The notes under the pieces were generated by a model, which was not told the DNA's origin, did no database searches, and worked only from the letters and a program-made list of their open reading frames with translations. From Pseudophaeomoniella oleicola (lineage: Eukaryota > Ascomycota > Eurotiomycetes > Phaeomoniellales > Phaeomoniellaceae), in NCBI GenBank assembly GCA_003868215.1, contig QWDQ01000069.1, positions 1 through 64,000 on the forward strand: DNA of 64,000 bases. Direction: 5' to 3'. Within the stretch, counting starts at the first letter, position 1, and each line of letters begins with the position of its first letter. The position numbers were made by a program, and so were the translations under genes. Positions 29,786-42,233 of the stretch are shown here, piece by piece.

Positions 29786-31902
29786 ATGGGATCGCTGCCC
29801 GAGTCAGAAGTCGATCTGCTTATAGTAGGCGCTGGACCGGCCGGATTGATGGCGGCTGCATGGGCAAGTAGATTCAACGTCTCGACTAGGATCATCGACA
29901 AGGAGCCCACGAGAGTACAAGCAGGTCATGCCGACGGCATACAGCCCAGGACTCTGGAAATACTTGACGGCTTCGGACTTGCAGACCAGATTATGCGCCA
30001 AAGCTGTCCCGACATCGAGATTGTTTCGTGGGTATGGTGGTTACACGGTATGAAGCCTCGTCTAGCAAAGCTGACGGGGGAGGCAGGGGCCTGATGATGA
30101 AGGGCACATTCAGCGAACGCAGCGAATAAGGTCGCAGATGAAAACCCTCAGTATCTTCCCGCAAACTGGCCTACAGCAGGGTGCGATTGAGCAGATCTTC
30201 GAGGATTACTTTCGCGAAACTGACAAGCTCAAGGTTGAGCGAAACCTCATGCCTGTGGACATCCGCTTCGACCTTGCAAAGGAGTGCAACCCAAAGAATC
30301 ATCCCATAACTGTCATCTTGGGATGCACCAACACTCCCAATGGTCGGGAAGACCACAGGGATGTAGGTATGTTCAATGTGATTACGATATGTCCAGGCTG
30401 CTGACAAGAGTAGAGTTGGAAGGAGATCCCTGTGAGATCGTCTCCGCAAGGTATCTCGTTGGCTGCGATGGGGCACATAGCTGGGTGAGGCGCCAGCTGG
30501 GTATTAATAGAGAGGGCTCAAGTACTTCGGAAATATGGGGAGTCATGGACATCATCCCAATTACCAATTTTCGTAAGTGGGCTACCTCGAAGGGCACAAG
30601 GGCAGTCGCTTACAATACGATAGCTGATATACGGCAATCATGCGTGATCGACTCACCTTCATCACGCAGCATGATGACTGTTCCAAGGGAGAATCGTCTA
30701 GTTCGCCTGTACATTGAATTGTCTCCTGAGACTCCCACCGGAAGAACACCTGGGTCAGTAATCGAGGAAGCACAAGAGATATTGAAACCATACGAAATCA
30801 AGTACGAGCATTGTGATTGGTTCTCTATCTACAAGGTCATTGTCTTACCTCCAAGTCTCTCATCAACGATTGACCCCGGTTACAGATCCAACAGCATGTG
30901 ACTCCGCAACTCAGCTATCACAATCGGTACATGTTCTCTAGAGTCTGTTTCATAACGCAGTCTTGCTGACCTTTCACCAGAATATTTCTTGCTGGAGACG
31001 CTGTACATACACATTCACCCAAATTAGGACAGGGCATGAATGTCTCCATCCAGGATGCTTTCAATCTCGGATGGAAACTAGGATCGGTAATAGAAGGCTG
31101 GGCCAGACCAACGATACTGCAAACATATGGCAGTGAGCGTCGCGAAGTAGCTGAACGGCTTGTTGCAGTGGATAAGGAGATTACCCAGTTCTATTCGCAT
31201 GCTGGAGAAAACGAGTCTTCGAAGGACGGCAACCGCACAGAGAGAGATATGCAGAAGTTTAGGGATCAACATTATCGGTTCCTCAGCGGCACTGAAGTCA
31301 CGTATGGCGGCAGTGTTCTCGTCGCGGATGAAGCTGCCAAGACAGGCGTGAGAGGCAGTCGTTCGCCACGAGAGCTTGCCGCAAATATACAACCAGGGCG
31401 CCGTTTGCCTCTGTTCAATGTCACTAATCACGCTGGAGCTTATCCAGTCCACTCACTGCGGCTGCTGGATAACAGCGGCCGATGGCGTCTCATTGTCTTT
31501 GCAGGAGACCTCGGAAAGCAGGCACTTTTGGAACAATATCAGATACTTGGCCATCAACTCGCCGACCCGGAGCCTCCTCTGGCTATCGGCAACCCACCAC
31601 GAAACGCTATCGGTAGAGCGATAGATCTGCTCACCGTACATTGTGGCCCGCGTAGAACTATCAACATTCTCGACCTCCATAACATATACCATCCTTTTGA
31701 CGATCGGCTGGGATGGGATTATTGGAAGATATATGTAGATGATCCTGACCTACAAGATGGCTTGTCCGTGTACGACCAGCTCGGGATCACCCGTTCGCAT
31801 GGTTGCAGTGTGGTCGTTCGGCCCGACCAACATGTCGGATTCATCGGTCCGCTAGACGATATTGCGGCGGTCAGGAATTACTTTGCTCAAATCCTGGTGT
31901 GA
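29786..31902 (+). CDS. Phenol 2-monooxygenase-type FAD hydroxylase
   Basis: Converts phenols to catechols using NADPH and O2. Six exons (29786-30031, 30114-30366, 30414-30572, 30624-30835, 30886-30926, 30981-31902) give 610 residues. Seen are the FAD motif LLIVGAGPAGLMAAAWASR with RIIDKEPTR and GHADGIQPRTLEIL, the DG motif LVGCDGAHSWVRRQLG, and RIFLAGDAVHTHSPKLGQGMN for FAD binding. A thioredoxin-like C-terminal domain (QPGRRLPLFNV.., VRPDQHVGFIG) is the phenol-hydroxylase arrangement. The join between exons 1 and 2 (SW to RTQRIRSQ) is slightly shorter than relatives usually are, so that splice is less certain. All other joins keep frame and conserved blocks. The gene looks functional. Confidence 0.9.
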
Positions 31903-32241
31903 CACATACGGGCCACCGAAACTTGGCTTGGCTTGCTCAGGGAGAACACGCAGTAGATGTAGACCAAGCTCGAAATAGGTTTATCTCACGGCCATTCACT
32001 ATCTTCGGATCCATGGAAGAAGATACGTAACGAGGTGGAGAGAGGGATGATACCATTCGGACATCCCCGACCAGCTTACTCTATCCTACATTCCTATTCG
32101 GGAAACTCCCATGTCAATGCACAATCACCAAGGCTCGGCATACCGAAAGCCTCGCAGGCCGTGCATTCTTCTCTTCTCGACATCGATTCTCTTTCACAGA
32201 ACCTTCAAAAAAGGGTGTGCAGACGTGAAAATTAAGTCAGA
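31903..32241. other. Intergenic spacer
   Basis: Phenol monooxygenase 3' end and carboxypeptidase promoter; no gene or clear site seen. Confidence 0.4.
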
Positions 32242-34190
32242 ATGCATCTGACACAGTTGGCCGTGGCCCTCTCCTTAAACCTCTCCCCTATCTTGTCTGC
32301 TTCCCTTCCTGTGGAGCACGGGGTGTCTCTCAGTGGTGGCAGCCAACGCCAGCACGTTCTCGTTCCTGAATCAGCAGCATCCGAGGAGTTCAACTGTGAC
32401 CTCCCACCCGTGAAATCACCGCCATCGGACGGTCTACCGTCGTCCGAGGTATTTTCAAGTAAAGCTGCGGTGAAGAAGCAAGTTGAGAGGCACTCGGCGG
32501 TCGTGCAGGTACCGAGCATATGCTATGATGACTTAGGCGATTTCGATGAGGATGAGAGATGGCTGCCCTTTTATGACTTGCATGAGGTGCTGGAAGACTT
32601 GTTCCCATTAGTGTGAGTGGGCCCCAATCATCCTGTGAAGCTTATGCGATCCAACCCTACGTTCCGCTTGGGCGGGATGCCTCGCTTGCGAGCATAGCTC
32701 ATGTCGGCCCTTATGCTGACATGCCTCCAGGCACTCTCGTACCAAAGTCGAGAAGGTCAATCGTTTTGGATTGGTCTATACGTTAGCTGGCAGCGATGAC
32801 TCTCTCAAGCCAATTCTTCTGGCTGCTCATCAGGACGTTGTTCCCGTTGCAGATGCTAGCACCTGGAAGTACCCTCCATTCTCTGCTTATTACGATGGCA
32901 CCTACTTGTGGGGTCGTGGTGCTTCCGATGACAAGAACAGTCTTGTAGCCTTGATGTCAGCGCTGGAGACTCTTCTTTCCAATGAAGCCTGGAAGCCCCG
33001 TCGTACCGTGATCCTCGCCTTTGGGTTCGATGAAGAATGCTCCGGTCGTAGAGGGGCTGGTTTTATTGCTCGACACCTCGAGTCTGTCTGGGGTAAAGAT
33101 TCTATGGTTGCAGTCCTAGATGAAGGTGGCATGGGCCTCCAACTCATCGGCAATGACACGCTCTATGCTCTACCCTCGGTCCACGAAAAAGGCCACGTTG
33201 ACGTACATTTCGAGCTCCATGTAAACGGTGGCCATTCGTCCATCCCATTCCCTCACACTGGTATCGGGATCATAGCCGAAATCATCACCACCTTGGAATC
33301 ACATCCGTACACACCGAAACTGATCAAAGGCTCCCCAATGTACAACCACTTCGTTTGCCAGGCCAGGTACTCTCCAGATGCAGACGCCAAAGTCACGAAA
33401 TTCCTGAATGATGGCGACCTCGAGGCTTTGACTGAAGAGTTGGTCAGCAGAGACCGTGGGACAAATTTCCGACTCCAGACATCCCAAGCGGTCGATATCA
33501 TCCGTGGAGGAGTCAAGATCAACGCCATGCCAGAACTCGTTGAACTTGCCGTCAACTATCGCGTTGCACCACATAATTCCATCACCGAGATCCAGAAGAA
33601 TGTCATCAAATACATCCAACCCATCGTCGAGAAGTACAGTCTCGCAGTCAAGGCTTTTGAAGGTGACGCAGCCTATCTTGCTTCTCTTGACGACGACGAG
33701 ACTGCCCAAACCACCCCAGTCCAGGAAGGCATCGCAACAGACCAAGATGCCAGAATCGAGCCCTTATATGACGTATCATACAACGGCAGCCTGATCCTTT
33801 ACGTGACCCAAGCAACACTCACGTCTCCTATCTCTCCCACCGTCAACTCCGCGGTTTGGGATACCTTTTCCGGCGTCATCCAACACTCGTTCGCGTTCCC
33901 GGGAGGAAAGGTGGTTCCTGCAGGAGAGCTGATGACTGGAAACACAGATACACGACACTACTGGGGTAAGTGCTGGACCTACCTGATATTACCTTCTCTC
34001 TTGTTTCTCAGACCGCTAACGGGTCTTCCTAGATCTAACCGAGAACATCTACCGCTTCACCCCCGGGAAAGAAGGCTATTCGGCCAATGCTCACACCGTC
34101 GACGAGCACATCAATTTCCAGTCGCACATGGACTTTTTGAAGTTCTACTATGATCTCATCCAAGTCTTTGACGCTGAGGATGCGTTTTGA
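32242..34190 (+). CDS. CPS1: M20 metallopeptidase, Gly-Xaa carboxypeptidase (Cps1-like)
   Basis: Vacuolar or secreted zinc carboxypeptidase, 587 residues. Exons are 32242-32612, 32731-33965 and 34033-34190. A hydrophobic N-terminus (LTQLAVALSLNLSPIL) acts as signal peptide or anchor. Metal and catalytic residues of the M20 family are visible: His157 in LLAAHQDVVPV, Asp190 in WGRGASDDKNS, Glu225/226 in FDEECSG, Asp in VAVLDEGGMG, and the last metal His in YSANAHTVDEH. Exon joins restore LFPLVHSRTKVEKVN and RHYWDLTENIYRF. It would release free amino acids from small peptides. Confidence 0.93.
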
Positions 34191-36637
34191 GCCGTGAGCC
34201 GGAACTGTAGCTAGGTATCGACTGCACCCGCTATGTCTGTCCGTCGACTAGCTAGAAGGTAGGTAGTCAACCCAACGTCAGGATGAAACGGACGCGATGA
34301 TATAAAGGAAATGGATCCGAGAAAGTGGCGCAATGCCTTACCTAACTAGACATCGAGGTTCCCTACATACCTACACATAACAACAGACCTCTCTCAAAAT
34401 TGAAGGAAAATAAACCAAATTGAAGTTTTCCCCCATGATCTCATCATCATCATCCTCATCATCCTCTTCTACCAAAACCAACCAGTTCACATACGCACAG
34501 ATCAGAATAGAGCATATCCACTACCTTACCTACCTATCTTATGTATCTATCAATCTATACCGTAGCTCTGCAGTAGATAATCACCTCCCACTTCTCATCA
34601 CCTACCGTCCCGCTTCCCTTTCCCTTCCCTTCCCTTCCCGCTCTCTTTCTCCATGCCCGTTTTCAGCCTTCAATTCTCCACTCTTTTTGCGTCCCTCCTT
34701 TATCATCTACATCATCGACACTTCTTTCTCTACTACCTTTTGATTTTCCTTCCTTTTCCCAAGTCGCCCTTCTAATTTAATTCACATTATCAGTAGAAGC
34801 AAAAGAAAATTAGAGATCTTTTTAATCCGTTGGTTCGTTTGATTATTTGGTTTGATCCGTTTGGTTGAGAAAAACCACACTCTTTCTCTTTGTTTATTTT
34901 ATGTGAGTAGGTAAGTAATTAGGGACTTCCGGAACTGGTTTAGTCCGAGAAAAGTTGGCGGTGCAAAGGTGATGATGATTATTATATCCACCACCGAAAG
35001 AGGAAGAATTATCATGATTTGAATAGTAAGGTAATTAGTTCGTTACTGATTGAATTATTGACTATGATGATGGTTATAGAAATGAAACTGAGAGAGAGAG
35101 AAGAAGAGGGGGGGGGGGGCTTTCGTAGGTATATAGCAATAGGAAGGAAGAGAAAGTGAGGAATTGGCGAGAGAGAACTACCTTACCTTCTCTACCTCAC
35201 ATAGGTACCTAGGTAGGTTCCATATCTTACCCAAGCAAAAAGCCAAAGGACATTTTTGATACAGTAACTTTACAGCAAAGAGCTTTGTTTGAATCACCCA
35301 AAAATTTCAAGAAGACCCTTCCTTCGTTTTGTTATGAAGTAGGAGGTAGGTAGTTAACTTACATAATAGACGTAGATAGATAAGGTACCTACTTCGGTGC
35401 CTTGCCCGTGCGATTTCTATCCGAGAATAGGTACATCCTACCTACCGCGGTACCTACCTTATCAACCACATCCTCCTGATCTTCTTCAGGTACCTTACAT
35501 ATATACTCGAGGGGGAACTACTATCTATCTACGAATTCTGCAAACGTTCGTCCAGTCAGCCCGCCAAAAGTCATCATATACAAACCGGGTCATCAACTTG
35601 CTACTTGTTACTTTCTGCTGCTTGTTGATTTTTATCGTTTTCAGGAGGAGGGATGAGGGTAGGACTCCTTATATGACGTCTACTCGAATGGATGAGAGAA
35701 TAGGAACAAAAGGTGAACTTGAGAGGTATATGTCTCTCTACCTTGGGTTTTCGGGTTAGTTCACCCGACGACGCTCAATACTCGGGTTGGCTTGATGTGG
35801 AGCAATGTGTATGACGGCCGATCAATGGAGAGTTGAAGACAAAGAGCTTTCCGACAAGTGTCAGAAAACTGCTTGGTGACCTACATGTTTCCTTCCATGT
35901 GCAGCGATATGTCGTTTCCTACCTGCTCGATTACTTTACCTTATCCTTCTGATGGTGAGATGGGAAGAGGTTTAGGGAGGTCTTTATCTTAACCCTTTAC
36001 TGTATCGATATCTACCTCCGTTGATCTACAGTGTCATGTCTTCCTTCCTTCCGTCTTCATATGTGTCGTATCCAGAGTCTCGGTTCTCCACCATCCCAAA
36101 CGAAGAAAACTGTCCATACTCTCGGAATATTGGATCGTTATGGCAGGGTCCCCTGGACTTCATATGGTTAGGGTCCGGACGGCTTGTTTTGATCGACGGG
36201 CTCCCCCCTATGTCTCTTCTTCGTAAGTGATTGTCGCTCCAGTTCTGACGTCGCTGCATCGAGGAGGGATGGTCGTACTGTTTTCGTCTTTCCTGCGGTC
36301 GGTGATGCTGCTTGCTTTGGAGAGAGGCGGGAAGAGATGATGATCCTATGGGTTTGAGTGATGTGACCTCATGCTGGTAGATCGTGTTGTTTGAAACCAG
36401 CTTTTGACCGGACTCTGTTGAAGAAGGTTTGGGTATAAGTATCTCTGGTGTCGTCCGTGATATGTTGCTCTAGAATCAGCAGCCCAACGAATCCCTGCAA
36501 ATACCACCCCCAAGGCCAGCCCTTTCCGTTCTTCACCTCCAGGAGATCTTAAGACACCGTCCTACCGTTCAAAACATATCCCAATCTCTTTCGACCATTA
36601 CCTCTCATCCCAACAAGTCAAACCGGGATCATTCAGA
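34191..36637. other. Long low-complexity intergenic region, 2.4 kb
   Basis: Holds a TCATCA-type repeat near 34439-34470, pyrimidine runs at 34614-34760, a G12 run (35108-35119) and several TACCTA/TAGGTA words, including TACCTAGGTA at 35206-35215. A frame at 35397-35759 shows no family signature. No gene supported. Confidence 0.45.
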
Positions 36638-36994
36638 ATGTACTTCTCAACCATCTCTCTTTCTGCTCTCCTCCTCCTGGCCAGCACCAGCACCGCCCTC
36701 CCCTGGGGATGGGGCCATCATGACAAGGGTGACGACTTCCCCAAGCCACCGCCATTCGGCGGCTTCAACCACACTCACAAGCCCTTCCCAACGGCCCCGA
36801 AGTTCTCTCTTCCACCTTTCCCAACCGCCTTCCCGACCGGTTTCCCAAGTTTCCCAGAACATCACCCCAGCGGTACCGGCTTCGCCAAGCCAACAGGATT
36901 CCCTATGCCAACAGGAGCTCCGGCCGCTCCTGCTTCCCCTCCCCTTCCCGAGGTTTCCGTCTCGTTGGGCCTTGACGCTGGCGCCACTCTCTAG
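36638..36994 (+). CDS. Small secreted Pro/His/Phe-rich protein
   Basis: Intronless, 118 residues. A clear signal peptide (MYFSTISLSALLLLASTSTA) precedes LPWGWGHHDKGDD, then a Pro/Phe/Thr-rich body with repeated PFPTA/FPTGFP units and a hydrophobic tail (EVSVSLGLDAGATL). There are no cysteines. The leader (ccattacctctcatccc) is typical of expressed fungal genes. It could be a wall or surface protein or an effector-like secreted protein; function is unknown. A frame on the opposite strand here is a shadow. Confidence 0.7.
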   Translation: MYFSTISLSALLLLASTSTALPWGWGHHDKGDDFPKPPPFGGFNHTHKPFPTAPKFSLPPFPTAFPTGFPSFPEHHPSGTGFAKPTGFPMPTGAPAAPASPPLPEVSVSLGLDAGATL

Positions 36995-37922
36995 AGCACC
37001 TATCTTCGCCGAGAGCGAGATGTAGGGAGAGAGAGACGATAGGACCCCGTGAAATAAAACGGAAATGAACGAAACGAAAAGAATCAAATGAAATGGTCTC
37101 ATCAACCCCCGCGGGGTACGGGGATCGTATCATTGATTCCAAGCAAGTAGAGCGGGTTCTCTCATCATCCCATTTTCTTCTTACGACGACGACACTTTCA
37201 TCTTTCAACTTCAACAACAACGACCTTTTTCATTAATCATGAACATAAACATAGACGACGCAGAACAACAACAATGATGAGAAAGAGAGAATCTGTTGTA
37301 TTAGCTTACAACTTTTCTCCTCTTTCTCTCTTCTTACCGTGCACATATTACGGGAAGGATTTTTCAATTCGTAACAGAAGAAACAATTATAGAAATAGAT
37401 TTTTAGAGATGGAAATTTGATAGAACCAATACACTGTGTAACAATATTGTTATTATTGTAATTAAATGAACGAATGAATTATATAAGAAAGATGTTTTTG
37501 GACTTCTCTGATTGTTTTTCTGCCCTGGGAGTTACTGTACTGTATATACATACGGAGAATATTATAATCCGACGATATCTCTCAAGCTTTCCTTCCAGAA
37601 TCGGGCGGGGAAATCTCCTCTCTACGCAGTAGTCACCATCCAACGAGCATCTGGCTACTCTTGGTTCTACAAGATGAGGCTCCTCTTCGAAGTAGTAGAT
37701 GATATATTATTCAAAATACATTCAACGGGATATCCTCCCAGCTCTTTGTCTCTTTGTCTGTTGCGCCTCCATCTCCACGTGCTAGAAGCCTGCAATATAA
37801 GTCGAATACAATTGGATAATGACACTCCCGATCCTGAACTCATCCGTTGCGATACGAGGTGCAATGTGCTGGGAAAGAGATTGAGCGGTCTCAAGCGTAT
37901 GCAGGAGATGTTTTGTGACGCT
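36995..37922. other. Intergenic between convergent genes
   Basis: AT-rich 3' regions of the secreted protein and Pic2 genes. A plus-strand frame running into the Pic2 gene antisense is not supported as coding. Confidence 0.4.
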
Positions 37923-38978
37923 CTAGTGACCACCTGTCGTTGGGAGACCGAGCCAGACTTTGAAAGTGTCATAAATGAGCCATTGGAAGCCTGTACGAAT
38001 CAAGGTCAGTATATTTATCGTGGTGTGAGCTCTTTGTGGAACCATACCTGTCAATGTACCGATCATGACGATTCTGACCGGCAACCCGTTCCAAAGACCC
38101 TTGAAACCGATGTTGCCGTAGATACGAGACACTGCTTTACCGGCAGATTCTCCGGCTGAAGAGCAACATTGTGTTAGCTGGCTATAAATAAGATGTGAGA
38201 GACTGGACTTACGTTGACGGTCTGCGTTCAATTTAGAAACCATGACATCGGCTGGGTGAGAGACGATTGCACATGCGATACCAGCGAGATAACCGGCCGT
38301 GAATGAGACTCCAGTCTGTTGCACAGTGTTGTAGGACTCCTTTGGCTTGCCCAAGAATTTGTAGATCCCCTTGACACACTCCTCGAAGGTCGCGAACTTG
38401 CACATGGTATACGGAATTTGACGACCCCAAAGTGGGTAGAGACCCTTGTAAAGTCCGCCAAATCCTTCTTTCGCCGTGACCTTTGTCCAGCCTTCTCGAA
38501 GATTCGATGCGTATGGTGGGAGAGTTGTCTGCATCCGGACTTTGATGGCTTCGAAGGGGCACAGGAACATATCGGCAATGGCTTCTGCTGAGGCGGATGC
38601 AGCAAGGAACACAAGCGTCCTGTTCATGTTTGGCGCCAATTTATCTCCGTATACGTGCTTGAAGATTTCGTAGAAACCGTATTTGCCTAACCCTTGGAAC
38701 GAGTAACCGATGAATGTCGGGCTCCAACCAAAGAAGACTCCTTTCAATCCCTCTTTACCGTATATCTTCTTCCATCCGTCCATGTTGGACTTGTAGATGT
38801 TCGAGTCGACTTGCCTCCGGCATTTTACAAGATCAAGTGGTGTTACAGCAGTGTGTGTCGGACCGCAAGCGATAACACCACCAAGCATACAAGCTGCAAA
38901 GTACTTGGTCGAGTATGGGTCGATTTTCCCAAGAGGGTAATTGGGCACCTTCGGTGCCTTAAGACCAGTCTGCGACAT
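37923..38978 (-). CDS. PIC2: Mitochondrial phosphate/copper carrier Pic2
   Basis: Mitochondrial carrier family protein of the inner membrane, 313 residues. Exons are 38978-38213, 38155-38048 and 37990-37923. The start at 38978 gives [14 protein letters not shown]; the frame is open upstream, but family length favours this Met. Three carrier repeats show the PxD/ExxK/R signature: [18 protein letters not shown] and HPADVMVSK. Other blocks ([29 protein letters not shown], ending GLPTTGGH) match Pic2 more closely than Mir1. Yeast Pic2 moves phosphate and copper into the matrix; the substrate is inferred from this likeness. Confidence 0.93.
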   Translation of the reverse strand: MSQTGLKAPKVPNYPLGKIDPYSTKYFAACMLGGVIACGPTHTAVTPLDLVKCRRQVDSNIYKSNMDGWKKIYGKEGLKGVFFGWSPTFIGYSFQGLGKYGFYEIFKHVYGDKLAPNMNRTLVFLAASASAEAIADMFLCPFEAIKVRMQTTLPPYASNLREGWTKVTAKEGFGGLYKGLYPLWGRQIPYTMCKFATFEECVKGIYKFLGKPKESYNTVQQTGVSFTAGYLAGIACAIVSHPADVMVSKLNADRQRKSSLSHLIYSQLTQCCSSAGESAGKAVSRIYGNIGFKGLWNGLPVRIVMIGTLTGMVPQRAHTTINILTLIRTGFQWLIYDTFKVWLGLPTTGGH

Positions 38979-40163
38979 GATGGGCACTGTAACTCTTAGA
39001 AGCGAGCAAGGTTGAAGGAGGGGAGATTGAAGAGAGAGCAAATGCGCGTCACTTGTTCGAATGGCTAGCAACAGCGGGCGTTAGGAGCGCAGTCTCAACG
39101 ACGTATTCAACGCTGTGACTTGTTCGCTAGCTATACAGACCAGACCAGACCAGACCAGACCAGACCAATGCTGTCGCGGTATGCCCAAGGTAAATAATAG
39201 AGTAACAGGTAAGTAAGAGTGTAGGAGACTACAGAAAATAGAAGGAAAACAAATGAGGTACTTTCTTGCAGGACAACGTCAGTGTAGAGAGTCAAACCTG
39301 ATCACACGTCCAATTCCGAGAGATCCGTAGCGTCGAGGGGACGTAAGATGTAGCTCGAGCTTTGCTGAAAGGGCGGATAAGCTTGCTAACTTACTACATG
39401 AGCTGGAACCGGAAGTGATGTCACTGCAAATCGTAGTACGTTAACGTTAACTGAGCGATAACGATTGGGACTAAGCCCGGCTTGGAATGCTTAATCAGTC
39501 ATTTGCCGATAAAACGCCAGCAATCATAATAGCACAGTAACACGATATCTGCGATGCATCAGACCGTGCAGTCTCTTACTATGTATGTCTTGCAGTAATT
39601 ATCAATCACTGCTTGAAGCATTACCAAGTGCTAGAGTCATCCCAGGGTTAGGGCACACCCAGAAAACCGTGAGAAGGATTTCATATTATGATCTGTCTAT
39701 CAACATTTTCCATCATCAACTGCTCAGTGACCAGACTGCAGTGACTGCACACTATGTCCACAGTCTCGGATTTCGAGTGATTCTTCTGACAAGCAGAGCC
39801 GACAAGACCTGTACATGTATACTCTGACAACGATCGCACCCACGAGTGCCGGACTGATCAACATGATCAAGACATGAGACTCAGAACAGAAACAAGACCG
39901 CACCGTAAAAACACCCTTCCACATGATTCCAAGGCCGTTGAAGCCACCCATGCATACATAACCCAGTACAATGGACTGAAATGAAAATACCCTAAACAGT
40001 AATGCCAACACAGGCTCCACGAACCCCTAACTGATGCAACAGATGCTGCGCTCCTTTTCATTAAACAGACAAAGTGATGGTTAAAACGCAACAGGCCCCC
40101 TTAATCATGATGTATCTAAACGCCCTCCATTTTGTCGTTGCTTCGTTTGGTTAAGATTGGCTC
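38979..40163. other. Intergenic, 1.2 kb
   Basis: Contains the Pic2 promoter and the F-box gene 3' region, with a CAGAC repeat at 39136-39175. No gene seen. Confidence 0.45.
39136..39175 (+). repeat. (CAGAC)8 microsatellite
   Basis: Eight perfect 5-bp units about 160 bp upstream of the Pic2 start codon. Confidence 0.95.
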
Positions 40164-42233
40164 TCATGCATTGCTCATGAGTACATCGGCATATGTACGT
40201 GGACTGTGGTCACTGTCGTTACCATCGGATCCAGTAAGACTGACAGGACTGTGTGAGCCGTCCCGCTCTTCGAGAATCTCGTCGGGTGGCGGCGAGAATG
40301 ACCAGACCTATGGTCGTTAGCACTGTTTTCGACGCGATGCTATAGTAATAACCTACCTCCATCACTGTGCGACTCGCCCTGCTTGCCATGATGACCGCTT
40401 TCTCTTCCTCAAAAGCCACTCTCCAAACAGCTTCCGCTGGTTGACTCAACTCTCGTACCAGTTGACCAGTCTTCAACTCCCAGATCTTGACTCGACCGTC
40501 ACTACCACCACTAACAATCCTGGAATCGTCGAACTGCAAACTCGTTACGCTATTATCGTGGGCGGCAAGACGATGGATGGGTTGATTTGTCTTAAGCGAC
40601 CAGACACGGACAGACCCATCAGAGCCACCAGTAACGAGGGTATCGCCGCGCATTTGTAGTTGGCCTACTAGCGACGTGTGGCCCTGCAAGATTGCCATGC
40701 AATTTCCAGAACGAGGATCCCAGATGCGAACGCTGGTATCAAGACTTCCGGTAGCGATGCGAATTCCGTCGAATGCAATAGCGTAAATCTGACTGAAATG
40801 ACCTGATAGAGTCCTGAGACAACGGCCTTCCGAAATGCTCCATATCCTCGCCGTTGTGTCGTAACTGCCAGAGACTACCAAATCGCCGTGGATACCCAGA
40901 CAGCGCACACTTGCTTGATGGCCCACCAGCACATTCCTGCACACGCCTGTTGGGATATCCCAGATTCGAAGAGTCGTATCGCGAGAACCAGAGATGGCGG
41001 TGTTGGCGTCGGACATCTTGAGACAGCGGACAGTCGATGTGTGACCACGCAAGGTGTGGATGCTCTGACCGGTCGCCATATTCCAGACTCGCACGTCTCT
41101 ATCGCAGCCCCCACTGACGAGAATATCGTCCCAAGGCACCATAGCCCATACACCCATAACATGTCCAGTTAAAGTTCGCTGGTGCTCACCATTCGTGTCG
41201 AAGACATGAATCTTGGCATTGTCGAGGGCCACCACAATGTACTTCTGCGTTAGATGCAGACTGGTGACGACTCCTTGATCAGGCGTGATGTGCTTATGAA
41301 CGACTTCGCCTCCTTTACGCCAGGCTGACTCTATCATATACCTTTGCTTGAAATGAGATCGATAGCTCTGGACATTTGGTCTGCGTTTGATGCGGGGACT
41401 GTTCGGCTCGTACCCAAAAGAAGGAGTGGTGAGGTTTGGTGCGCTGCTCGAGGCACCAAGCGTCAAAGTATCATGTGTTCGCTTTGGTGATCTACCTGCA
41501 AAGCCGTAGGGGCCATGTGATGGCTTACCGAGAGACATCGGCGTAACATCTGTATCAGCAAAGTCGATGGACGGGCGACGGTAAGAATGCTTCTCGCATA
41601 GGAGTTTCCAAGTCATATCGTCATTGAGAAGCTCATGCCACTGCCTTGAGACCTGGGATGCACGAGCCAAGGTTTTCGGGTCATCAATGAAGGACAGCAC
41701 CTGTTAAAAAGTCAATAAGAAAGATTGGCAAACACAGGGGTTTCATTTGAGTTGCTTACACGAAGTGACAGTTCAATGGGAAGATATGTGAATGGATCCT
41801 TCTTCAGTCGCGGACCGACAAAGTTATGCACAAAACTCAAGGACTGACTGTCGCACATATTCAAGATTTCCGCCAGAAACCGCTGTCTCTCTGCTCTGTT
41901 CAACGTCTTGAAATGCGCTCTTGCGTCGCGCAATGCATTGTCTTCGTTCTCGCCCGCCGAAGTCCAGCTAGGAGCCCTTTGGTGCGGTGTGGGACTTGGC
42001 GCAGGGGTTGGAGGTGATGCAGGCGCTGACGGTAATAGATTTGGTGGTATGGCAGTCGCTGATTTTCCAGGGGTCGGTAAGGGTTTCACATGACTTTGCG
42101 TTGGAGGTTGTCGAGGTTTTGCGGTGTGTGTAGAGATGGGTTGAGGAATTGGTCGAGGATGCTCGAGATCGGGATCTATGGAGGAAGCGCGCCTCTGGAT
42201 CAGCGACGAGGGTCCGGCACTTGCAGCATCCAT
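40164..42233 (-). CDS. F-box/WD40 substrate receptor of an SCF ubiquitin ligase (Cdc4/Pof1-like)
   Basis: Minus-strand exons 42233-41760, 41700-40357 and 40307-40164 give 653 residues. A Pro/Ser/Thr-rich N-terminus of about 90 residues is followed by a helical segment (LNRAERQRFLAEIL) and an F-box (FTYLPIELSLRVLSFIDDP.. to WKLLCEKHS) that straddles the first intron. Seven WD40 repeats follow (for example TGHVMGVWAMV.., RGHTSTVRCLKM.., GHQASVRCLGI.., each ending in a VRVW- or ARIW-type strand). The last intron links TVMEVWSFSPP to an acidic tail ending YADVLMSNA. This layout is that of Cdc4/Fbxw7-type adaptors that bind phosphodegrons. Which yeast relative is orthologous I cannot settle. Confidence 0.92.

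Noticed and set aside
36647-37105. 152-codon minus-strand frame over the secreted-protein gene
   Set aside because: Arises from reverse reading of Pro/Phe-rich codons. The plus strand has a clear signal peptide and leader.
37512-38159. 215-codon plus-strand frame at the end of PIC2
   Set aside because: Half of it is antisense to PIC2 exons and the rest has no family signature.
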